From CAVTJL01 sp963752325 (GTDB lineage Bacteria > Pseudomonadota > Alphaproteobacteria > Geminicoccales > Geminicoccaceae), in assembly GCA_963752325.1 (NCBI GenBank), contig CAVVXU010000020.1, positions 124,001 through 188,000 of the forward strand: DNA of 64,000 bases. The letters run 5' to 3'. The notes beneath the pieces are model-generated. The model made no database searches, was not told the origin of the DNA, and saw only the letters and a program-made list of their open reading frames with translations. The translations under genes and the position numbers were made by a program. Shown here piece by piece: positions 55,547 to 62,518 of this stretch. Each line of letters starts with the position of its first letter. Within the stretch, counting starts at the first letter, position 1.

Positions 55547-55933
55547 TCACTTGGGCTCCGGAAGCAGGCTCACATGGGCGGAGACGATTCGCCAGCCCTC
55601 GGGCATGCGGATCCAGGTCTGGCTCTGGCGCCCCAGCCGACCCGAGAGCTGGCGCCGATACTCGGTGTTGGCCGTGGCGACGTCGCGGCCGTAGGTCGTG
55701 ATCACGGTGCGGGTAAGGTCGCGGGCGAGGTCGGCCTTGGGCCGGCCGGCACGAAAGGTGCGGATCTCCTCGATGCCATAGAGGTTCTCGGCGATGCCGT
55801 AGCGAAGGGTCAGCGGGCTCGACCAGAAGAGCTCGTCGAGCACGTCCACGTCGTTCGAGACGAGCGCCTGCTCGTAGCGCTCGAAGGCGGCCTCGACCTC
55901 GGCCAGGACCTCGGGAATGTTGATCTCGGGCAC
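55547..55933 (-). CDS. atzH: AtzH-like protein (SnoaL-fold, DUF3225)
   Basis: A 128-residue protein with EVEAAFERYEQALVSNDVDVL, LFWSSPLTLRYGIAENLYG and RQSQTWIRMPEGWRIVSAHVS, the layout of AtzH/HpxZ. AtzH of Pseudomonas sp. ADP was linked with the AtzEG amidase and is thought to process the unstable 1-carboxybiuret pathway intermediate. GTG 55933 with AGGAGAG before it gives the best start. It is the last gene of atzG-atzE-atzH, and its stop abuts operator palindrome 2. Confidence 0.85.
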   Translation of the reverse strand: MPEINIPEVLAEVEAAFERYEQALVSNDVDVLDELFWSSPLTLRYGIAENLYGIEEIRTFRAGRPKADLARDLTRTVITTYGRDVATANTEYRRQLSGRLGRQSQTWIRMPEGWRIVSAHVSLLPEPK

Positions 55934-55944
55934 TGTCTCTCTCC

Positions 55945-57340
55945 TCAGAAGTTGGGCGGCACGGGTGCCCGCGCGACGCCATCGCGCTCCAGCGCGTCGG
56001 CCACCCGGAACAAGAGATCCTCGCGCCAGGGGGCGGCGATGAGCTGGACGCCGATCGGCAACCCGCCGGGCCGTGGCAGCGGCACCACCAGCACCGGCAG
56101 CCCGATGAACGAGATGGGCTGCGTGTAGACGCCAAGGTTCGGCCGGACCGGTATCTCGACACCGTCGACCACCGCCGTCTCCTGGCCGAGCCGGGGTGCC
56201 ACGTAGGGCGTTGCCGGGGCGATGACGATGTCGACCTCGCAGAAAAGCTCGGCCATGCGGGCGCGGTACCAGGCGCGGAAGCGCTGGGCCTGGATGACCC
56301 AGGCGGCGGGTGCCAGGGCACCGGCAAGCAGGCGATCGCGCGTCGCCGGGTCGAAGTCCTGCGGGCGTTTTTTCAGATCCGGTAGGTGGAGGTTGCCGCC
56401 CTCCGAGGCCGTAATGACGAAGGCCGCGGCCCGGGCTCGCGCCGCCTCGGGCAGCTCGATCCGGCGCTCGACGCCCAGCGCCTTCGCCACCCGCGCCACC
56501 GCCTCGAACGCCTCGGGCAGGCCGTTCCTCGCGAAATGCCCCTCGGCCACGGCGAGGCGGAGGCCGCCAGTACCGCTGCCGAGCACCTGACTCACGGGCT
56601 CGAGCGGGCGGGCGGTCTGCGCCGGATCGGTGGCGTCGGCGCCCTGCAGCGCATCGTAGGCGAGGGCAAGGTCGGCCGTGCTGCGGGCGAAAGGGCCCAG
56701 ATGGTCGAGGCTCGCGACAAACGGAAAGGTGCGGCTCCGCGAGAGGCGTCCGAAGGTCGGCTTGATGCCGAAGATGCCGGTGAGCGAGGAGGGCACGCGG
56801 ATCGAGCCGTTGGTATCGCTCCCCAGGGTCAGCGGGACGAGCCCGCCCGCCACCGCGGCCGAGGAGCCGCCCGACGAGCCGCCGGCCGAGCGCTCGAGGT
56901 CGTGCGGGTTGTGGGCCGGGCCCTCGTGGGCGTTCTCGGTCGTGAAGCCGTACGCGTACTCGTCCATGTTGAGGGCGCCGAGGCAGACGGCACCGGCGGC
57001 CGCGAGGCGCTCGACCAGGAAGGCATCGCGCGCCGCGGGCGGCGTGTCGCGCTCGATCCGCGAGCCCGCCAGAGTGGAGATGCCGGCGAGATCGAAAAGG
57101 TTCTTCACGGCGTAGGGCACGCCTGCCAGAGGCGGGAGATCGCGTCCCGCCGCCCGAGCCTCGTCCACCGCGCGCGCCTCGCCCAGCGCCCGGTCGGCCA
57201 TGACCTCGGTGAAGGCGTTGAGCCTGGGGTTGCCGGCCTCGATCGCGGGCGAGGGCCGCCCGGGCCACCTCGAGGGCGCTGACGGCGCCTGAGCGGACGA
57301 GATCCGCCGTCTCGACCGCCGTGGTCCAGGGCCCGATCAT
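55945..57340 (-). pseudogene. atzE: 1-carboxybiuret hydrolase subunit AtzE (amidase), one frameshift
   Basis: An amidase-signature enzyme of about 464 residues. The triad parts are Lys in VPYAVKNLFDLAG, Ser in RSAGGSSGGSSAAVAGG and the cis-Ser in SDTNGSIRVPSSL. The N-terminus MIGPWTTAVETADLVRSG runs in one frame to about ARAALA. An extra C in the run CCC (57247-57249 on the + strand as GGG) then shifts it, and correction gives AIEAGNPRLNAFTEVMADRA. Only the frame near the start is affected. It deaminates 1-carboxybiuret to 1,3-dicarboxyurea with AtzG. Its ATG overlaps the atzG stop. Confidence 0.87.
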
Positions 57341-57552
57341 GGACGCTGCTCCGACGCGTGAAAGACGGGCGCCGGCTCGTCGGCGGGGGCCAGCGGATGC
57401 TCGAGGACGAGCCCCGCCATACGCGTGAGAAGCATGATGTTGCGGACCACGCCCGGGCGGTGCTCCGAGCTGATCGGCAGGCCCTCGAGGGCGCTCGCGG
57501 CATCGACGAACGCCGCGCAGGCGGCCTCGTCGGGCTCTGGCTTGTCGGACAT
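57337..57552 (-). CDS. atzG: AtzG-like small subunit of the AtzE amidase
   Basis: A 71-residue protein (DUF4089 type) with a helix EAACAAFVDAASALEGLPI and HRPGVVRNIMLLTRMAGLV, then LEHPLAPADEPAPVF. AtzG is a small chaperone-like subunit needed for soluble AtzE. A strong AAGGAGG (57558-57564) precedes ATG 57552. ATGA overlap with atzE. It is the first gene of the atzGEH unit and is driven by its own sigma-54 site. Confidence 0.83.
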   Translation of the reverse strand: MSDKPEPDEAACAAFVDAASALEGLPISSEHRPGVVRNIMLLTRMAGLVLEHPLAPADEPAPVFHASEQRP

Positions 57553-57583
57553 GGCGGCCTCCTTGTGCTGCGCGCCCACCGTG

Positions 57584-57598
57584 GCAAGCGATGTGCCA
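57584..57598 (-). promoter_or_regulatory. Sigma-54 promoter of atzGEH
   Basis: The reverse strand reads TGGCACATCGCTTGC: the GG and GC of -24/-12 are at the correct 10-base distance and TGGCAC plus TTGC are exact, while the seventh base is A instead of G. The start of transcription near 57572 leaves a leader of about 20 bases with AAGGAGG. Confidence 0.8.
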
Positions 57599-57668
57599 TC
57601 ATGCGGCGCGCCGGCCCTCGTCTGCCGGCGCCAGCCTTCATGCCTATCGCGCGGGCATCGTCTGCCGC

Positions 57669-57682
57669 GATTGTATGCAATC
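57669..57682. promoter_or_regulatory. Operator palindrome 3 (FCD-GntR candidate)
   Basis: GATTGTATGCAATC in the divergent atzG-atzF region, centre 57675.5. Arms identical to palindromes 1 and 2. It is about 77 bp from the atzF sigma-54 core and about 85 bp from the atzG one. Confidence 0.78.
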
Positions 57683-57730
57683 TGTCGGCGTGCGCTCAGG
57701 ATCAAAGACCCTACGCACATGGCGCCGGGC

Positions 57731-57744
57731 CATTGTATGCAACG
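57731..57744. promoter_or_regulatory. Operator palindrome 4 (FCD-GntR candidate)
   Basis: CATTGTATGCAACG, a weaker version of the same motif with an intact ATTGTATGCAA core, centre 57737.5, 62 bp from palindrome 3. It ends two bases before the atzF sigma-54 core. Confidence 0.65.
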
Positions 57745-57745
57745 G

Positions 57746-57760
57746 CGGCACGAGCCTTGC
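57746..57760 (+). promoter_or_regulatory. Sigma-54 promoter of atzF
   Basis: CGGCACGAGCCTTGC: GGCACG-N4-TTGC with T after it matches the -24/-12 core except for the first base. Predicted start of transcription near 57772, 12 bases before ATG 57784. Confidence 0.75.
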
Positions 57761-57783
57761 TCGGGCTGGCGGACCGCGAAGAG

Positions 57784-59625
57784 ATGGGAGAGTGGATCGT
57801 GTCGATGGTGCCCGAGTGTCTGGACCTCACCCGTCTCCGCCGGGCCTACGCCGAGCAAGGGCTCACCCCCGGAGCCCTCGTCCGGAGCCTGCTGCCCCGG
57901 CTCGAGGCCAGCGACGGCGACGCGATCTGGATCACCCGGGCGACGGCGGACCAGCTGCGCGCCCGTGCGGCCGAGCTGGAGCGCCTGCCCGAGACCGCCC
58001 GCGCGGCGCTGCCGCTCTATGGCGTGCCCTTCGCGGTGAAGGACAATATCGACGCCCAGGGCTTCCCGACGACCGCCGCCTGCCCGGCCTTCGTCTACAG
58101 GCCGGAGCGCTCCGCCACGACCGTGCAGCGGCTGCTCGACGCCGGAGCGATCATGGTGGGCAAGACCAACCTCGATCAGTTCGCCACCGGCCTCGTCGGC
58201 GTGCGCTCGCCCTTCGGCACCGCCCGCAACCCCTTCGATGCGGCCTTCCTGCCCGGCGGCTCGAGCTCGGGCTCGGCCGTGGCCACCGCCGCGGGCCTCG
58301 TCAGCTTCGCGCTCGGCACCGACACGGCGGGCTCCGGCCGCGTGCCGGCCGGCTTCAACAACATCGTCGGGCTGAAGCCGACGCGCGGCCTTTTGCCCGC
58401 GACCGGCGTCGTGCCAGCCTGCCGCTCGCTCGACTGTGTTTCCGTCTTTGCGTTGACCGCTGCCGACGCGCTTGCCGTGGCGGCGGTGGCGGCGGGGCCG
58501 GACGCGGACGATCCCTACAGCCGCGCCCTCGAGGACCGGACGCTGCCCGACTGGTCCGGGCTGCGCGTCGGCGTTCCGCAGCCGGGCCAGCGCGTCTTCT
58601 GCGGCGATGCCACGGCCGAGCGGCTCTACGAGGAGGCGCTGGGCCGCATGGCCGAGCTTGGCGCCAGCATCGTCGAGATCGACCTTTCCCCGTTCGCGGA
58701 GACGGCAGCGCTGCTCTACGAGGGCCCTTGGGTCGCGGAGCGGCACGCGGCCGTGGGCGCCTTCATCGCCGAGCACCCGGACGATGTGTGGCCCACGACG
58801 CGTGCCATCATCGAGACGGCCCGGGGCCTCACCGCCACCCAGACCTTCGAGGCGATGTACCGCCTGGAGGCGCTGCGGCGGCAGGCGGCCCCGGCCTGGC
58901 AGGCGATGGACGTGCTGTGCCTGCCGACCAGCCCCACCATCTACCGCCTGGACGAGGTCCAGGCCGAGCCGGTGCGGCTCAACACCAATCTCGGCACCTA
59001 TACGAACTTCGTGAACCTTCTCGACCTCGCAGCACTTGCGCTGCCGGCGGCCTTCCGCCCCGACGGCCTGCCCTCGGGCATCACGCTCGTGGCGCCGGCC
59101 TTCACCGATCGGGCGCTCGCCCGTCTGGGCCAGGGCTGGCAGCATCGGCTGGGCCTGCCCCTGGGCGCCACCGGCGTCGGGCTGGACCCCGCCGAGCCGG
59201 CTCTGACCGAGGCCCGGGGCGGCGTCGACCTCGCCGTCGTGGGCGCCCATCTCACCGGCGAGCCGCTCAATGGCGAGCTGCGGGCGCTGGATGCCCGGCT
59301 GGTCGAGACGGCGCGCACGGCCGGATGCTACCGCCTCTTCGCGCTGAGCGGCACGCGGCCGGCCAAGCCCGGCCTGGTGCGGGCGACGGAGGGCGGTGCC
59401 GCGATCGAGGTCGAGGTGTGGCACCTCTCGGACGAGGCGTTCGGCCGGTTCGTGGCGGGGGTGCCGGCACCGCTTGCCATCGGCACGCTCGAGCTTGCCG
59501 GCGGCCGCCTCGTGAAAGGCTTCGTCTGCGAGCCGATCGCGATCGAGGATGCAGAGGAGATCACGCGGTTCGGGGGCTGGCGCGCCTGGCGGCGCGCCGT
59601 GGCTCAGGCCCCCGCGGCGGGCTGA
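57784..59625 (+). CDS. atzF: Allophanate hydrolase
   Basis: Hydrolyses allophanate to ammonia and CO2, the last step of cyanuric acid and biuret mineralisation. The 613-residue protein has an amidase domain (PFAVKDNIDAQGFPTTAACP, LPGGSSSGSAVATAAG, LGTDTAGSGRVPAG) and a C-terminal domain (LFALSGTRPAKPGLVR, EVEVWHLSDEAFGRF) typical of AtzF, without the biotin-carboxylase part of urea amidolyase. ATG 57784 is used. GTG 57799 and ATG 57805 sit better behind GGAGAG and could be the real start given the predicted transcript. Tail-to-tail overlap of about 22 bases with the GntR gene. Confidence 0.92.
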   Translation: MGEWIVSMVPECLDLTRLRRAYAEQGLTPGALVRSLLPRLEASDGDAIWITRATADQLRARAAELERLPETARAALPLYGVPFAVKDNIDAQGFPTTAACPAFVYRPERSATTVQRLLDAGAIMVGKTNLDQFATGLVGVRSPFGTARNPFDAAFLPGGSSSGSAVATAAGLVSFALGTDTAGSGRVPAGFNNIVGLKPTRGLLPATGVVPACRSLDCVSVFALTAADALAVAAVAAGPDADDPYSRALEDRTLPDWSGLRVGVPQPGQRVFCGDATAERLYEEALGRMAELGASIVEIDLSPFAETAALLYEGPWVAERHAAVGAFIAEHPDDVWPTTRAIIETARGLTATQTFEAMYRLEALRRQAAPAWQAMDVLCLPTSPTIYRLDEVQAEPVRLNTNLGTYTNFVNLLDLAALALPAAFRPDGLPSGITLVAPAFTDRALARLGQGWQHRLGLPLGATGVGLDPAEPALTEARGGVDLAVVGAHLTGEPLNGELRALDARLVETARTAGCYRLFALSGTRPAKPGLVRATEGGAAIEVEVWHLSDEAFGRFVAGVPAPLAIGTLELAGGRLVKGFVCEPIAIEDAEEITRFGGWRAWRRAVAQAPAAG

Positions 59626-60383
59626 TCGACCTCGGCCAGCCAGCTCAGGAAGGCACGGCCCACGCTGGCGAGGTGGCGGCGCATCGCCGCCTCGGCCGCA
59701 TCGCCGTCGCCCGCCAGGACGGCGGCCAGCACGAGGGCATGCTCGCGCCTGGAATAGCTGGGCCTGCCGCTCACGCCGAACTGGACGCGCGAGAAGGGCG
59801 CCAGCCTGAGACGCAGCGCGTGCGCGGTCTCGGAGAGATAGCCGTTGTGCGAGCCGTCGTGGATCGAGGCGTGAAAGGCGCGGTTGGTCTCGTCGATGTC
59901 GGCGAGGCTGCCCGAGACCATGGCACGGTCGCAGATGCCGGCCAGGGTCTCCAGCCGCTCGCGCTCGAGGCTCGACATCTTGAGCGCGGCGAGCCGGGCG
60001 CAGGCCGCCTCGACCTCGCCCATCGCCTCGAACAGCTCGGCGACCCGGCCGGGCGTCAGGCCCGCCACCACGGCGCCGCGGTGCGGCCTGAGATCGACGA
60101 GCTGCATCGCGGCAAGCTGCTTCAGGGCCTCACGCACCGGGGTGCGGGAGACGCCGAACTGCTGGGCCAGCGAGTGCTCGTCGAGGCGCTGGCCGGGCTC
60201 GAACTCCCCCTTCAGGATTCCCTCGGCGATGCCCTCGCGCAGCGCGTCGGCCCGGGTCCGCCAGCGGCGACGCGGCGCAAGGGGCGGCGGGATCGACGTC
60301 CCGGCCAGGGTCAAAGGAGGATGTCGCTCAGGTGCACGGCCGCCTTCTCCAGCAAGCGCCCCGCTGGCGTCAACGGCCGCCAC
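59604..60383 (-). CDS. GntR-family regulator, FCD subfamily
   Basis: A 259-residue repressor or activator. The winged helix has AEGILKGEFEPGQRLDEHSLA and FGVSRTPVREALKQLAAMQL. The FCD domain follows, with EVEAACARLAAL and metal-binding residues in DIDETNRAFHASIHDGSHN, and EHALVLAAVLAGD. FadR/FCD regulators bind sites such as TTGTATACAA, close to the four palindromes in this island. GTG 60383 is used. The first 30 residues are proline- and alanine-rich and may not be translated. It is adjacent to atzF and likely senses a pathway intermediate. Confidence 0.87.
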   Translation of the reverse strand: MAAVDASGALAGEGGRAPERHPPLTLAGTSIPPPLAPRRRWRTRADALREGIAEGILKGEFEPGQRLDEHSLAQQFGVSRTPVREALKQLAAMQLVDLRPHRGAVVAGLTPGRVAELFEAMGEVEAACARLAALKMSSLERERLETLAGICDRAMVSGSLADIDETNRAFHASIHDGSHNGYLSETAHALRLRLAPFSRVQFGVSGRPSYSRREHALVLAAVLAGDGDAAEAAMRRHLASVGRAFLSWLAEVDQPAAGA

Positions 60384-60428
60384 GGAGTCCGGCTACGCGG
60401 CCGGTCCTCGCATGTTCGGTGCCAGATG

Positions 60429-60848
60429 TCAGGGGGAAGAAGGCCCGGAGGCGTCGCCCAGCCTGCGGAACAGCGAGCGGTAGGCCTCGTGGCCGAGGTC
60501 CGGGAGAGCACAGGCCTCGTCGATCGAGAACCAGCGCAGCTCGGTATGCTCGGCGTCGCGGACCTCGGGCCGGCCGGTCCAGGAGGTGACGAGATAGAGG
60601 TGATAGCGGCCGTCGCCGAGGCGCTCGGGGCTCGGCTCGTCGAGGGTCGCGAGCCTCGTGAACGCCTTGGGCTCCACGCCGATCTCCTCGCGGACCTCGC
60701 GCACCAGGGCGGCCTCCAGCGTCTCGCCGGGCTCGGCCTTGCCGCCGATCACGTCCCAGCAGCTGGGGCGGACCTGCCGGTCGGGCGCGCGACGGCCGAG
60801 CAGGATGCGGCCGTCTCGGAAGAGAATGCCGAAGGCGCGCTCAATCAT
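60429..60848 (-). CDS. Nudix hydrolase
   Basis: A 139-residue protein with the Nudix box GGKAEPGETLEAALVREVRE followed by EIGV (positions about 32-55). It starts MIERAFGILFRDGRILLGRR and probably removes a nucleoside diphosphate-linked compound or 8-oxo-dGTP-like nucleotide. Specificity unknown. It is just upstream of the GntR gene on the same strand. Confidence 0.88.
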   Translation of the reverse strand: MIERAFGILFRDGRILLGRRAPDRQVRPSCWDVIGGKAEPGETLEAALVREVREEIGVEPKAFTRLATLDEPSPERLGDGRYHLYLVTSWTGRPEVRDAEHTELRWFSIDEACALPDLGHEAYRSLFRRLGDASGPSSP

Positions 60849-60933
60849 CGAAGCAGGCTCCCTGCTCGGAGGCGCCCCCGCGGCGCCTCCATGGCCTGCC
60901 TCCCATAGCCCCATCCGGCCGCGCCGGTTCCGG

Positions 60934-61362
60934 TCAGGCGGTCTGTGGGACGGCCGCCTCGCGGAAAGCCGTCGGGCGAAGCGCCCAGACACCATCGCCC
61001 AGGAGGGCCTGCACGACGAGAGCCAGCGCCCAGAAGGCCGGATACTCCCAACCGCCGCCCTTGTCGGTGAAGAGCCAGCCATTGGCGGCGTGGACGCTGA
61101 CGATGGCGCCGATCAGGACGGGCAGGAGGGCTATCGCAGCCACCCTGGCGTAGACGCCCAGGATGAGCGCTGTGCCCGCCACCACCTCGACGAGCATGGT
61201 GAGATAGGCGAGCTCGGACGGCAGGCCCAGCGAGACGAAGAAGTGCGCCGTGCCGGCCGGCGTGAAGACGAAGATTTTCAGCGCGGCGTGCGCCAGCGTG
61301 ATGACGCCGAGGCCGACGCGAAGAAGAAAGGCGGCGTAGGGCGCGGTTTGCGTGTCGATCAT
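60934..61362 (-). CDS. DoxX-family membrane protein
   Basis: A 142-residue protein with four helices. Features are RVGLGVITLAHAALKIFVF, LVEVVAGTALILGVYARVAA and a C-terminal GWEYPAFWALALVVQALLGDG. DoxX proteins are often associated with quinone and redox stress. ATG 61362 (MIDTQTAPYAA) is used. A longer frame to 61458 is non-conserved. It is divergent from a LysR gene, with a candidate operator between them. Confidence 0.85.
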   Translation of the reverse strand: MIDTQTAPYAAFLLRVGLGVITLAHAALKIFVFTPAGTAHFFVSLGLPSELAYLTMLVEVVAGTALILGVYARVAAIALLPVLIGAIVSVHAANGWLFTDKGGGWEYPAFWALALVVQALLGDGVWALRPTAFREAAVPQTA

Positions 61363-61439
61363 GGGGTGTCTCCGATGCTCGGGGCGAGGTCGCGACATCG
61401 GCATCCGTGCCCCGGTGCCGGTGATGTCATGGTCCACAG

Positions 61440-61453
61440 CAATTTGACAATTG
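61440..61453. promoter_or_regulatory. Candidate LysR operator between doxX and the LysR gene
   Basis: CAATTTGACAATTG, an inverted repeat with CAATT/AATTG arms in the doxX-lysR gap. It fits a LysR target in a region of lower G+C but no experiment supports it. Confidence 0.45.
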
Positions 61454-61503
61454 CCCATCCCGAGAGCACTCTGTCCTCATATCATTGACATTCAGGCACC
61501 CCC

Positions 61504-62421
61504 TTGGACCGCTTGCGCGCCATCGAGATCTTCGTCCGGGCGGCGGAGGGCCAAAGCTTCTCCGACGCGGCACGTCATCTCCGCCTGTCGCGCAGCATGA
61601 TCGCGGCCCAGATCGGTCGCCTCGAGGACCAGTTGGGCGCCCGCCTCTTCACCCGCACGACACGCCGCATCGGCCTCACCGAGGCCGGCCGCGCCTATCT
61701 CGAGCGCTGCCAGCAGATCCTGGCCGATCTGGCCGAGGCGGACGCCGCCGTGGCCGGCCTCGACAGCGAGCCGCGCGGCATCCTCAAGATCAACGCGCCG
61801 ATCTCCTTCAGCGCCGCCCACCTGACCGGTGCCGTCGTCGCCTTCACGCAGAGCCACCCGAAGCTGCATGTCGAGCTGATCTGCAACGACCGGGTGGTCG
61901 ACCTCGTCGAGGAGGGCTTCGACATGGCGATCAGGATCGCCCGGGCGATGCCGGATTCGCGCCTGATCGCCACCCGTCTCGCCGAGGCGCGCTCGATCGT
62001 CTGTGCTGCGCCCGCCTATCTCGACCGCCGCGGCCGCCCCACCGAGCCAACCCACCTCAAGGACCACGACTGCCTGACCTACACGTTGAGCCGCGATCCC
62101 GGCTGCTGGGACCTCGAGCGAGAGGGCCGCCTCGAGAGCGTGCGCGTCGCCGGCAGCCTCGCCGCCAGCAATGGCGACGTGCTGCGCAACGCCGCCATTC
62201 TCGGCCGCGGCGTCATCATGCAGCCCAGCTTCATCGTCGGGCCGGACATCGTGGCCGGCCGGCTCGAGGCCCTGTTGACGGCGTGGCGGGTGCCGGCCGT
62301 GGGCGTCCACGCCGTCTACCTGCCCGGCCGCCGGCCATCGCTCAAGGTGTCGCGGCTGATCGCGTTCCTGCGCCAGCGCTTCGCGGGTGTCCCGCCCTGG
62401 GAGCGGGGGCTGCCGACGTGA
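61504..62421 (+). CDS. LysR-family transcriptional regulator
   Basis: A 305-residue LysR regulator starting at TTG 61504 (MDRLRAIEIFVRAAEGQSF). HTH: FSDAARHLRLSRSMIAAQIG. The effector domain has LKINAPISFSAAHL, NDRVVDLVEEGFDMAIRIARA and AAILGRGVIMQPSFIVG. It belongs to the CrgA/AaeR-like branch with GRGV. A LysR of this type is very often divergent from doxX or quinone-related genes and represses them. Confidence 0.87.
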   Translation: MDRLRAIEIFVRAAEGQSFSDAARHLRLSRSMIAAQIGRLEDQLGARLFTRTTRRIGLTEAGRAYLERCQQILADLAEADAAVAGLDSEPRGILKINAPISFSAAHLTGAVVAFTQSHPKLHVELICNDRVVDLVEEGFDMAIRIARAMPDSRLIATRLAEARSIVCAAPAYLDRRGRPTEPTHLKDHDCLTYTLSRDPGCWDLEREGRLESVRVAGSLAASNGDVLRNAAILGRGVIMQPSFIVGPDIVAGRLEALLTAWRVPAVGVHAVYLPGRRPSLKVSRLIAFLRQRFAGVPPWERGLPT

Positions 62422-62518
62422 GGCCGACGCGCGGCGACCCTCGCGAGCAGCCTGGGTGTCCTGCTAAGCTGCGCCGTGAAGGAGCCCGTCAGACCATGCC
62501 GTGGGAGCCGCACCGACC

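Noticed and set aside
57591..60908. Open frame of about 1105 codons on the + strand
   Set aside because: Different frame over atzF and antisense to GntR and Nudix; sequence is Arg/Pro/Gly-rich without domains.
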